NCBI GenBank assembly: GCA_039191605.1
Contig: JBCCXL010000009.1
Span: forward strand, 186,001-250,000
Length of the DNA: 64,000 nucleotides
Direction of reading: 5' to 3'
Origin: JBCCXL01 sp039191605
GTDB lineage: Bacteria > Acidobacteriota > Thermoanaerobaculia > Multivoradales > JAHZIX01
The notes beneath the pieces are model-generated. The model was not told the DNA's origin and made no database searches. It saw only the letters and a list, made by a program, of their open reading frames with translations. Positions 52,021-59,955 of this stretch are shown here, in pieces; position 1 is the stretch's first letter, and the number at the start of each line of letters is the position of its first letter. A program made the translations under genes and the position numbers.

Positions 52021-53988
52021 TTAGCTCTCAGGTTCAGTCTTTGTAGTATCGCTGTCGGGGATTATAGCCTGCTGATGCTCTGCTGGCTCTGAATTTGTAG
52101 CGCTGTGAACTGGCCGCCCTGACTTCTTCCTAGATCTTCTGCTGCGCGACGGATTCGCCTGCACATCCTCTGTATCAATTTCCTCTATAGTATTTTGAAA
52201 ACTTGTAACAGTTCGAGACATTAGCTGTTCATCCGAATCCGATCCTGTGTTTGCGACATTCAGGCCCTCAATTGTCTTTTGCTCTGACTTTCGAGAGATC
52301 TTACGGACAAAGTTTCTGACCTTCCCCGCAGTAGGGTAACGAGATCGTACATATTCACTTGTTAATGGGTCATTGCTCTGCCCAAACTCGTCGGTGCAGA
52401 CTTGTTCCAGGAATAGTGCATAACTTTCCGCCCGTGATTCCTCGATGTAGACGGTTAGAGACCAGAGTTGCTTATAACGCTCTGTTAGGCTCTCAATCTC
52501 CTGCATCTGATCCTTATCCTTCGGCAGATTGCAGAACTCGATAACCTCGCCATCTACCCACTCAACCAATGCCCGGGCTTGCTTCAGCTGCATGTTCTTT
52601 GGGAGGCAAGATATTATTATATCGTCTCGCCTAAGCCCATGACACCGCGATGCGATTACCCCCTCCATCTCAAGTCGCCCTTCGGCGGTCTCACATTTCT
52701 TGATCAGGTCGGCAGTACGGCGTGTCTGATTTGGACTACGCCGGATTTTATAGACCACTTTGGGGAAATGTCTCGATCTTAGTTTTCTTAGAAGTGTTAC
52801 GGCTATCCCCGAGCTATCAAGCTCATCCTCAATGTATTGCAGCAAGCCTTCATCGCCCCGCCCAGCCTTCAGAAGCTGCTCCACCTTATCTTCAAGCTCT
52901 AGGCCCTCAGCGTCCTTAGCTTCTCTCAAGACTTTCTCGAGCAGAGCATCCGCTGAGCACTTACTGTGGTGGTAGTAAATCTTCTCAGTTATATCGTATC
53001 GTGCTCTAAGCAAAGAGAGGACGGACGTTAAGAGATCATGACGAAGCTTGCCGTTGCGTGCAACGCAAACACCAAGCCTGAAATATGGCTTCGCCTCTGA
53101 ACCTTCGCCAGGCGGCGTGTGATCCTGCATCACGACCTTTAGATGCGCGAGCAAGGCTTTGTCAACTGACCACGGCATGCCGGCAAAGAGGGAGTCCCGC
53201 TGGAGATAGTCTATCAAGTCTGAACAAATTGTATTAGAAACGATATCGTGGACAAGCGCTAGATAAGGTCGGAAGTTACCTTCGATCAATTCACGTATTG
53301 GCTTCCAGAGTTGCGCACGTTTCCTCCCTCCGTTCCCACTAAGGAGGGCCTGATCCTTATTCTTAAGCTCAATATCCAACCAAAACACCCCCTTGCAAAG
53401 ACCCAGCATGATCGGGATAACCTTCCGCACCTTATCGTCTAGCTTCCGAAGATGGGGACTCTCCATTACCTCGTCCGCTAGATCCTTATAAAGCAGGTTA
53501 AGCCGGACCGGATCCTCGTCGTGCCTTGGGAGAAGATTCGCTTGATCCTCAAGCGTATGGCCGAATGGCAGATGAGTAATATCGTGAGTAAGTGCGTACA
53601 ATCTGATGAGCTGGTCAAACCATGGAATTTCCAGCCCTAAGGTGTCTGGCCTTGGAAAACCCTTGAGGTAGGTTTGCTGGAGAACAGACTCAGCCGCTTT
53701 TAACTTGTTGCGGTTTCCGATTTCCTCTTCAGGCTTTCCGTCCTCTAGATCTCCATCCGAGAAGTAGTTCTCCCGAAGGTAGGAGAGCATCTTTGTTGTC
53801 CAGTAGAGCGTGCCTAGCGAGTGAGCGAACCGAGAATGCTCCGCGGTCGGAAATACGAAATTTGATTGCCCAAGCTGCTTAATGTAGCGCAACCTTTGCA
53901 TTACCGATGTATCTAGTACTGCAACCTCGATCTCGGTAGCTCTAAGGTCTCGATCCGGAAAGATTCGAAAACGCTTGTAACCTTTCAT
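52021..53988 (-). CDS. HD-domain phosphohydrolase (SAMHD1/dGTPase-like)
   Basis: 655 residues from ATG 53988 with GGAGAG 8 nt upstream. The HD site is complete: H51-S-R-F-A-H56-S-L-G, L-T-H135-D136-I-T-H, F-G-H144, and later D-L-I-D-Y-L-Q-R-D. The N-terminal V-M-Q-R-L-R-Y-I-K-Q-L-G is typical of SAMHD1-like dNTP triphosphohydrolases. The C-terminal ~100 residues are low-complexity, basic and acidic. Such enzymes empty the dNTP pool and some serve in phage defence. First of a pair with the ImmA/IrrE-type peptidase. A hairpin and a possible TATAAT lie just upstream. Confidence 0.87.
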   Translation of the reverse strand: MKGYKRFRIFPDRDLRATEIEVAVLDTSVMQRLRYIKQLGQSNFVFPTAEHSRFAHSLGTLYWTTKMLSYLRENYFSDGDLEDGKPEEEIGNRNKLKAAESVLQQTYLKGFPRPDTLGLEIPWFDQLIRLYALTHDITHLPFGHTLEDQANLLPRHDEDPVRLNLLYKDLADEVMESPHLRKLDDKVRKVIPIMLGLCKGVFWLDIELKNKDQALLSGNGGRKRAQLWKPIRELIEGNFRPYLALVHDIVSNTICSDLIDYLQRDSLFAGMPWSVDKALLAHLKVVMQDHTPPGEGSEAKPYFRLGVCVARNGKLRHDLLTSVLSLLRARYDITEKIYYHHSKCSADALLEKVLREAKDAEGLELEDKVEQLLKAGRGDEGLLQYIEDELDSSGIAVTLLRKLRSRHFPKVVYKIRRSPNQTRRTADLIKKCETAEGRLEMEGVIASRCHGLRRDDIIISCLPKNMQLKQARALVEWVDGEVIEFCNLPKDKDQMQEIESLTERYKQLWSLTVYIEESRAESYALFLEQVCTDEFGQSNDPLTSEYVRSRYPTAGKVRNFVRKISRKSEQKTIEGLNVANTGSDSDEQLMSRTVTSFQNTIEEIDTEDVQANPSRSRRSRKKSGRPVHSATNSEPAEHQQAIIPDSDTTKTEPES

Positions 53989-54034
53989 GTCTAACTCTCT
54001 CCATGGAAGCTATCGCTGTAAATTATAGTCGAAA

Positions 54035-54052
54035 GCCCCGTAATGACGGGGC
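54035..54052 (-). terminator. small hairpin between genes, possible terminator/attenuator
   Basis: GCCCCGT / ACGGGGC with loop AATG, followed on the minus strand by TTTCGAC and then TATAAT (54027-54022). It may end the small upstream gene while a new promoter starts the HD gene; no good -35 is present. Confidence 0.5.
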
Positions 54053-54068
54053 GAGAATACAAAGGGGT

Positions 54069-54365
54069 CTATTGAGGCTCTGCTATGGTGACGTGACTGG
54101 TCTTGAGTGGCCGAACCAGGAAATCACGATCTTGCCCATTATGATCTGGGCCGTTCTTGAACAGAATACAGTAGCCCTCTTCCGCATCGGATGGCGCTGG
54201 CTCAGCCACCAGATGCGCGAGCACTAACATGCGGAGGGCATCACGCATTGGAACTACTGCCTCTCCCCTTGTACGAAAGCAATAGACCAAGACCTCTTCA
54301 TCCTCTTTAGGCAATCGGCGAACTGCATCGCGACGGCATAAGCTTGACAATTCTTCTTTGAGCAT
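54069..54365 (-). CDS. small hypothetical protein upstream of the HD/ImmA pair
   Basis: 98 residues from ATG 54365 with AAAGGA 7 nt upstream; a TTG ten codons earlier also opens the frame. Polar, with helical N-terminus (M-L-K-E-E-L-S-S-L-C-R-R-D-A-V-R-R-L) and a C-terminal beta part. No family recognised. Same strand as the HD gene, 80 bp away, separated by a small hairpin. A good sigma-70 promoter flanked by an inverted repeat precedes it. Confidence 0.65.
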   Translation of the reverse strand: MLKEELSSLCRRDAVRRLPKEDEEVLVYCFRTRGEAVVPMRDALRMLVLAHLVAEPAPSDAEEGYCILFKNGPDHNGQDRDFLVRPLKTSHVTIAEPQ

Positions 54366-54448
54366 GCGAACTTCCTTTCGTAGCGTAGTTTCCAATTCCG
54401 AGCTTGACGTTCGGCTCTGGAATCTACTTGCGAAAGGGATCTAACTTG

Positions 54449-54476
54449 AATATACATATTTATTGATCGCTGTCAA
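54449..54476 (-). promoter_or_regulatory. sigma-70 promoter within an inverted repeat
   Basis: On the minus strand TTGACA (54476-54471), 16-bp spacer, TATATT (54454-54449). AACTTGA (54443-54449) and TCAAGTT (54473-54479) flank it as an inverted repeat, so a repressor could cover both boxes. It drives the small gene and perhaps the HD pair. Confidence 0.65.
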
Positions 54477-54547
54477 GTTGATTTGCGGTGCCCATCTGCG
54501 CACAGCCTCGACGCCAGCTCCAAGTCGAGGCGGTAAGCGCCGTAGCT

Positions 54548-55729
54548 TCACCCAAACAAGCATGCGCTGAATGCCACCGAAGTCTGCCCGCTAATCATCA
54601 ATCTGAGGTATGCATGAAAATTTGGAAGCCGGACGAAGTCTTTCGATAAGAACCTAGATTGGAGCTCCCCTTTCAGGAGTTGCGCGTCTCTTGAGCCGAC
54701 TCTGAAAGATAAGAGTGTACCAATATTTCCCAACACTGCGTCCCGCACACTTAATTCGAGCTGACCGAAGTACTGGTGAGCAAGGAGCAGATTTACGCGA
54801 TACTTACGCAACTCTGAAAGCATTGTCGCTAGATGTAACGTGGCGAATGAATGGAACTCGTCCAGGTACACATAGAAGTCTCTCCTGACCCATTCGGGAG
54901 TATCCGCACGAGAAAGACCAGCAAGAGCTATATAAGAAACAAGGAGTGAGCCTAGCAGGGACGAAGGTTGCTCGCCAATCTCACCTTTGGCTAGGTTCAC
55001 GATAAGTATCTTCTTCGAGTCCATGACATCCCGCATCTTGAATGTAGATGCCCCCTCACACAGAATTGAGCGGAGTACTGGATGGGACAAGAATGCCCCT
55101 ACCTTGTTCAAGATAGGCGCAGAAGCTACGGTCCTCATGCTGGGGCTCATCTTCTCGAACTCATCACGCCAGAATGCCTGCAACCCTCTCGAGCTGAGAC
55201 GATCGATGGTTACACGCCTGAAGGCCTCATCAAGTAGTAACCGCGGCACATCTGCAAGAGTAGAGCGATCAACTTCGAGGAGTGTCAGTGCTACATGCCT
55301 GAATACATGCTCAAGCCTTGGTCCCCAACTCGCATCTCCCCAAATCTTCCGAAACACCTCAACCAGACCGGCGGCTGCAAGCGGCTGCTTTGACTGAGCA
55401 ACTCCGGCGAGAGGGTTGAAGAACCATGATCCAGGCCTACGGACATCAACATGGATCAAATCCTCACGTCGCCAATCCGGAACCCTCTTCACGACCTCCG
55501 CCGCTAGATCACCGTGGACGTCAAGCAGAGCTACTCCATCTCCATTGGTGATGTCCTGGTTAATGAGTGTCTTGAGGAAGGTGGATTTGCCAACACCCGT
55601 CTTGCCTATCGCCAAGAGATGGTAGCGGCGGTCGGCGCGGTACATACCGAAGGGGCGCAGCACGCCGCGATGATTCGCTTGAGCTAGCCAAATATCAGGT
55701 CTTCGTCTGTAGCCACGCATACTCTCCAA
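54548..55729 (-). CDS. second TraG/HerA-like DNA-translocase ATPase
   Basis: 393 residues from TTG 55729 (ATG 55720 is an alternative). Walker A I-G-K-T-G-V-G-K-S-T (about 41-50), D-V-H-G-D-L, and Walker B Y-V-Y-L-D-E-F-H at about 290, then H-Q-Y-F-G-Q-L. It is clearly related to the ATPase domain of the 1028-residue protein at 41-44 kb but lacks both that protein's N-terminal ~380 residues and its nuclease-like C-terminus. There is no membrane segment. It lies in a unit with RuvC-like and XRE genes. It may move element DNA or serve as a replication/partition motor. Confidence 0.85.
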   Translation of the reverse strand: MESMRGYRRRPDIWLAQANHRGVLRPFGMYRADRRYHLLAIGKTGVGKSTFLKTLINQDITNGDGVALLDVHGDLAAEVVKRVPDWRREDLIHVDVRRPGSWFFNPLAGVAQSKQPLAAAGLVEVFRKIWGDASWGPRLEHVFRHVALTLLEVDRSTLADVPRLLLDEAFRRVTIDRLSSRGLQAFWRDEFEKMSPSMRTVASAPILNKVGAFLSHPVLRSILCEGASTFKMRDVMDSKKILIVNLAKGEIGEQPSSLLGSLLVSYIALAGLSRADTPEWVRRDFYVYLDEFHSFATLHLATMLSELRKYRVNLLLAHQYFGQLELSVRDAVLGNIGTLLSFRVGSRDAQLLKGELQSRFLSKDFVRLPNFHAYLRLMISGQTSVAFSACLFG

Positions 55730-55841
55730 GTATGCCTCGACCAGTGAACAGCACTAGGATGCTCATCCTGCCAGCCTTTTCAAAATCAGCCCGCGAGGCC
55801 CTGCAACAGCGTGCACGCTAAATCACTCTCCAATTGCCGCA

Positions 55842-56342
55842 CTAGACAGTCTCAGCCCCACTGCCTCTCTGGCGCCCAATCCATACAAGACTAGCCCCAA
55901 GAGCTAGGAAAACCGCCATCCTCTCGTCCTTCCCCTGCCAGGCTTTCCTCACTTTTGGGAGATAGGGCACAAGCTCCGGGAAGCCCTCAGCCAGCGCCCT
56001 GGCAATTTGATTTTGGTTGGCAGCACGGAAGGCTTCCTTAAGTTGCCGCCGCGAGACTTCGCCGCACTCGATGCCCGTAGGCCTTAGAGCCTTTACGATT
56101 TCTGGGATCAGCGACCGAGCTCGTGGCCCACGGCGAGACGATCGGACCTCCTCGTAGGTGAGGCTTGCAGGTTGATACCGCTCGATGAACTCTCGAATCC
56201 GCTCAGCGTGGCCTTGGACACTCAAGTCACTGAGATGAGCCAGACCCCAGTCAACAAGGCGGACGTCGCCTAAGGGACGCTCTTCCACAACAACGAATCC
56301 GAAACCCCTGACGGTCAGCTCAATTCCAAGAGACCTACGCAC
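55842..56342 (-). CDS. RuvC-like (RNase H fold) nuclease-family protein
   Basis: 166 residues from GTG 56342 (8-bp overlap with the XRE gene); a GTG at 56432 would add 30 residues but overlap the XRE gene by 98 bp. It has the RuvC order of acidic sites: L-G-I-E-L-T-V-R-G-F-G (Glu8 in place of Asp), S-L-T-Y-E-E-V, and D-E-R-M-A-V-F-L-A-L near the C-terminus. RuvC cuts Holliday junctions; family members on mobile DNA often resolve recombination intermediates. The first acidic residue change makes activity uncertain. Confidence 0.7.
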   Translation of the reverse strand: MRRSLGIELTVRGFGFVVVEERPLGDVRLVDWGLAHLSDLSVQGHAERIREFIERYQPASLTYEEVRSSRRGPRARSLIPEIVKALRPTGIECGEVSRRQLKEAFRAANQNQIARALAEGFPELVPYLPKVRKAWQGKDERMAVFLALGASLVWIGRQRGSGAETV

Positions 56343-56700
56343 TTTCAATAGGGGATGAGTTATCTTCTTGGCGTCTTGTGAGACGATCGACCACTTGCCA
56401 CTTCCGAAGCGAGATCGGGCAAGCACACTCACTCTGTAGATTCGTTACGAGGGATTTCGCACGCTCGGCAACTCGCTCTTCGGCCTCCTTAAGCATGCCA
56501 AGATACAAATCCTCCACAGAGGCAGAGAGGATTACTGAGAGCTCAAAGATGGTTTCGAGCCGCGGCACTCTTTGCTGCCGCTCGTATCTCGTCAACGTAG
56601 TACCGGATTCACAGCCAAGAAGAAATGCTACTTCGTCCTGGGTAAGACAGGTGCGCTTCCGATACATACGCAGATAGTTTGAGATAGGGAGCTTCGACAT
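56335..56700 (-). CDS. XRE-family HTH protein
   Basis: 121 residues from ATG 56700. HTH at about 10-45: Y-R-K-R-T-C-L-T-Q-D-E-V-A-F-L-L-G-C-E-S-G-T-T-L-T-R-Y-E. Then a helical region (about 48-90) and a basic tail. It lacks a peptidase or sensor domain. It is translationally coupled to the RuvC-like gene and may regulate the replication/ATPase unit. Confidence 0.85.
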   Translation of the reverse strand: MSKLPISNYLRMYRKRTCLTQDEVAFLLGCESGTTLTRYERQQRVPRLETIFELSVILSASVEDLYLGMLKEAEERVAERAKSLVTNLQSECACPISLRKWQVVDRLTRRQEDNSSPIESA

Positions 56701-56913
56701 AACTAGGATATAGCATAGAGAAGTTCAGAAAGGATTAAAGAGAGCAGTTCTTGCCAGTCCCGGCAGTCGCGCCAAGTGGTATTTCGATCTCAGCTGCTTG
56801 GGCACTCCTTCTCGAGACGTTGGACTGTGATGTTGTGGATGTCGGGGATACCAGAGCCCATTGACCCTCGCTCTGGAAAGCCGGCTCTTTGCGACAGCTT
56901 GACTTGACCAACG

Positions 56914-58224
56914 CTAGCTCTCATCACCAACGTCCCCGACGTCATCGTTGGGTTCAGAATCAACTATTCGGTACTTCTCGAAGAGGGATGTAAGCTTCGG
57001 GAATTCAGTCGAGGGAATGACGAAGACCCCCTCTCGCCGAAGCGGCGAGAGAAAGAGACGCCGACGGAGGATAGAGCCTACTCGACGAGGAGAGATGGCT
57101 TCTCCTATTTCCTCGGACAGTTGCTCTGCAATGGCCTTCATTGAAAGCAGCACACCATCCTGCTTCAGGGAGTAGATAGCACGAAGGATTTCTGATTCTA
57201 GGTCTAGCGTCCGCAGTCCACGGAGGTCACGGTTATATCTGCGTGCTACGAGCACCATTCGCTGTCGAGCTTCTCGATCCGCGACGAGCGAAAGGAGTGG
57301 GGCAAAGACCTGGGCTATTCTTGGCTCGATACTTCGATCTGGTGACAACACCTTCTCTTCAGTCAACGTTCGGAAGCGGTAGAGCAGAAGCTTATTCCGT
57401 AATTCTTCTCCTTCTGCTAGAAACGACTTTGGTAGATTGAGGGGGATATCGCTGCGCACTGTCCTGAGGCCCATGTCCTCGGTAATACAGCGACTCTCCA
57501 ACGCTTGGTCGTCAAAATACCTCCTCGTAGCTACGATCTTCGGACCGTACACAGTGAATGCTCGAGGGTTGTACTCCTTCTGCGGTGTTGCCTCACTTCG
57601 CAGAATTGGGAAGCCGCGGGCGTTACCGTTGTTCAAAATCTTCACGATGTCCGCCTTCTCATCACTCACCCGGAAGTCTCCCTCGTCAATAACCAGGGTC
57701 CCTCGAATGGAGTCGAGAATGCGAAAGATGGGAGAGATCGTCGAGGCACCAGATGCAAAGATTGGTTTGTAGCAAACAGATCCAACCGTTTGGAGTAGGC
57801 GTGACTTTCCCGAGCCAAAGTCACCTCGAGCTCTCAGGTAAGGGATCTCATTGAATACGTCGTACACCCAGGACAGCAATACGTAGTAGGTTGCGATCTC
57901 CTCAAAGTCGGCCGAGACATCGACATACCTGTGGATAAAGTCTCGGACTTCACGGAGGAGCTCTTCTGTAGTCTCGTAGGACCCGACGCTGGAGGGGAAT
58001 AGAACTACGCGATGGCTTAGCAGGTTGTTATCTGGCCGGTATGGCATGAGCACCTTCCCAGTACCTAAGGGAACGCGCAACTCTTCGTTCCAAGTACCGC
58101 CCCTGAAGCAGGCAAAGACCGTCTCCTCAGTCTCTCTCCTGAAGAGCATTTCTATGATTGAGCCATCACTGAGCCGGGAGGATGCGGTTGGCTGCCTACG
58201 GTCGTCTTGGCTACTCCGACTCAT
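56914..58224 (-). CDS. P-loop ATPase (helicase/primase-associated, replication-module type)
   Basis: 436 residues. Walker A R-G-D-F-G-S-G-K-S at 133-141 and Walker B T-L-V-I-D-E-G-D-F at 176-184, with an R-E-A/R-S-E-A-T segment and Arg-rich sensor region after it. The C-terminal ~110 residues look like a winged helix (I-L-R-A-I-Y-S-L-K ... R-V-G-S-I-L-R-R-R). This is the layout of DnaB/SF3- or DUF3631-like ATPases of plasmids and phages. Its start overlaps the end of the TOPRIM-like gene by 14 bp; together they probably form the element's replication unit (inference). Confidence 0.75.
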   Translation of the reverse strand: MSRSSQDDRRQPTASSRLSDGSIIEMLFRRETEETVFACFRGGTWNEELRVPLGTGKVLMPYRPDNNLLSHRVVLFPSSVGSYETTEELLREVRDFIHRYVDVSADFEEIATYYVLLSWVYDVFNEIPYLRARGDFGSGKSRLLQTVGSVCYKPIFASGASTISPIFRILDSIRGTLVIDEGDFRVSDEKADIVKILNNGNARGFPILRSEATPQKEYNPRAFTVYGPKIVATRRYFDDQALESRCITEDMGLRTVRSDIPLNLPKSFLAEGEELRNKLLLYRFRTLTEEKVLSPDRSIEPRIAQVFAPLLSLVADREARQRMVLVARRYNRDLRGLRTLDLESEILRAIYSLKQDGVLLSMKAIAEQLSEEIGEAISPRRVGSILRRRLFLSPLRREGVFVIPSTEFPKLTSLFEKYRIVDSEPNDDVGDVGDES

Positions 58225-58825
58225 CTCCCGTTTGATTACTTCTAAACATCTCTACTAGATCGATTCGTGTGCGACCTCCGGTGGCGAAGAAGTCCACTAC
58301 GCTCCCCAATGAGCCCTCAGAAGGAGAGCGCACCAAGCGAGCGCTAGGCACCCTCCCGACAAGCTGCTTCACCCAACAAGAGGCACTGTCAGAACTGGAT
58401 GCCCAGACGAGTAGGCCCTTCACTCTTTGGAGTTCACCAATCCAACTCTCATCAACTTTCTTCTGCGTACCAGCCAGGGAGACGGCAGCGAAGCCCTTTG
58501 AGATGAGGATAAGCCGGTCTATTGAAGTTTCACAGAAGACTACCTGCCCAGGAGCAGTACGAAGTAGCTCTCTGCCGTAGAGGCCGCTTCTGCTCCCGGT
58601 ACGCTCAACATCGAGTGTGAAGGCTCTGTTGGTTTCAATCCAGTACTCAAAGAATGCAATTTCTCTGTGGGATGCGAATATGGGCACAACAAGATGAGGA
58701 TCATCGTAGCCAAGTAGCTTGGCATGGACGACTGACTCTACGATCCCAACGTCTGCGAGGGAGTCCCAGATGTGGCTAGGGAGTCGCCGATGGAAGTCGA
58801 GTGCATGTTTACGTTTTCGTGTCAT
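58211..58825 (-). CDS. degenerate TOPRIM/primase-like protein
   Basis: 204 residues. The central part follows the TOPRIM pattern of DNA primases: V-V-F-C-E-T-S-I-D-R-L-I-L-I-S-K-G-F-A-A-V-S-L-A-G-T, then G-L-L-V-W-A-S-S-S-D-S-A-S. The Glu of the first motif is kept, but the D-x-D of the second is replaced by S-S-S-D, so Mg binding is likely impaired or altered. The N-terminal ~60 residues resemble a zinc-less primase head. It is the first gene of a pair with the P-loop ATPase. Confidence 0.6.
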   Translation of the reverse strand: MTRKRKHALDFHRRLPSHIWDSLADVGIVESVVHAKLLGYDDPHLVVPIFASHREIAFFEYWIETNRAFTLDVERTGSRSGLYGRELLRTAPGQVVFCETSIDRLILISKGFAAVSLAGTQKKVDESWIGELQRVKGLLVWASSSDSASCWVKQLVGRVPSARLVRSPSEGSLGSVVDFFATGGRTRIDLVEMFRSNQTGDESE

Positions 58826-59686
58826 GATCTACAGAGTACGCCCATATTCAATACAAAATAGACTGTAGAAACAGACGGAAATGGCAGCTCAAGGGGAAAA
58901 GACACCCCAGCTAGCCCAACTCTGTCATTTGTGGCGGAATCAGACCACAGTCTTTCACTCATTCAAGGATCAGTCTTCACAGACTGCTCTAGCTAGCCTG
59001 CCCCACAACCGACGCCAAGAAAACTAGATTCGCTCCAACTAGTGATATACACTGCGCTTTCTTCTCGGGTATAGATTGGAGGGTAAATTCGTGATCCTCC
59101 AAAGAAATTCAGGCCATAAACTCGTCCATGCGCATAGCCGTATACCAGCAAGCTTCGCATACAGATATCTAGTAATAAGAGCCAGGCGACCTCTTCTCCT
59201 TATATTTTCTTGATAAAAACTTTCGTCATTCTTTAGCCAGGCGCTCAGAAAAGACCAGTCTGACCTTCTCCTCAATGACCAGAACCCCTTGATCTGGCAC
59301 AGATTCAGATGCTACCGTCTTAGGCGATGCAAGTGATCTGTCCCAGACTTCGACGAACTAGTTATAGCCCTCCTCCTAATATTGGAGGGAGGGGCTGACG
59401 TTTTGTACTACAAAGGACCGACTTTTATGTCGGTCCTTTCTCTTTAGCGAGAAATATCCCAAAAGGACAAGATTCGAGAGTATTAGGAAATAAGAATGGC
59501 TCCCCTAGAGGAGCCATACAAGAAACCCACCGATGTGAGAGTCGTTTGTCTTGAGCGATACCGACTCTCTACAGCGCGTACAAATGTACAGGGTTGTTGT
59601 AAATCCTAACATTTCTGCGCAAGTGCCGCAAGGCAGTCGGTGGGACTCACAAACGGCCACAAAGGCCACGTTGAAAGGAGTCTCCA
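58826..59686. other. long non-coding region (possible origin/control region)
   Basis: About 860 bp without a supported gene, between the primase-like gene and a small plus-strand gene. It holds a strong hairpin (59412-59439). No iterons, DnaA boxes or AT-rich unwinding element were identified with confidence. Position beside a replication-type unit makes it the best place for an origin (inference). Confidence 0.4.
59412..59439 (+). terminator. strong hairpin terminator
   Basis: AAAGGACCGAC / GTCGGTCCTTT, an 11-bp perfect stem with loop TTTTAT, followed by CTCTTTA. A-rich to the left and T-rich to the right, so it could act on both strands. No gene ends close to it. Confidence 0.75.
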
Positions 59687-59911
59687 ATGTCGAAGAAGCA
59701 ATTTGTCAAGGACAACAATGGCGATATCACCCATGTTCGCGTGACGAGTAAGGGTGGACGAAGCTCTTGGCTGTATGACCACAAGCCAACCGTCTTCGGT
59801 GATGGTCGAGGCAAATGTGTCGAGGTTGCCGACCATCATAAGGACGGCACGACGACTGCCTATGAGTTCAAGGATCAGATCTTTGGCAGCGGCAAGGGCA
59901 AGAGAAAGTAA
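59687..59911 (+). CDS. small basic hypothetical protein
   Basis: 74 residues from ATG 59687; AAAGGAG lies 9 nt upstream. Basic, beta-rich, with H-V-R-V-T-S-K-G-G-R-S-S-W-L-Y-D, D-H-H-K-D-G-T-T-T-A-Y-E and a G-S-G-K-G-K-R-K tail. No family recognised. It is followed 10 bp on by a hairpin terminator, so it is a single-gene unit, convergent with the second recombinase. Confidence 0.75.
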   Translation: MSKKQFVKDNNGDITHVRVTSKGGRSSWLYDHKPTVFGDGRGKCVEVADHHKDGTTTAYEFKDQIFGSGKGKRK

Positions 59912-59920
59912 CAACTTCCC

Positions 59921-59947
59921 GGGGTGCCCGACCTGGTCGGGTACCCC
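59921..59947 (+). terminator. hairpin terminator between convergent genes
   Basis: GGGGT-CCCGAC / GTCGGG-ACCCC with one mismatch and a short loop, followed by TTAATT. It lies between the small basic protein gene and the end of the second recombinase. Confidence 0.75.
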
Positions 59948-59955
59948 TTAATTGA

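Noticed and set aside
59039..59275. 78-codon minus-strand frame in the long gap
   Set aside because: Composition is Arg/Leu/Trp-rich and unlike neighbours; no start signal or similarity seen.
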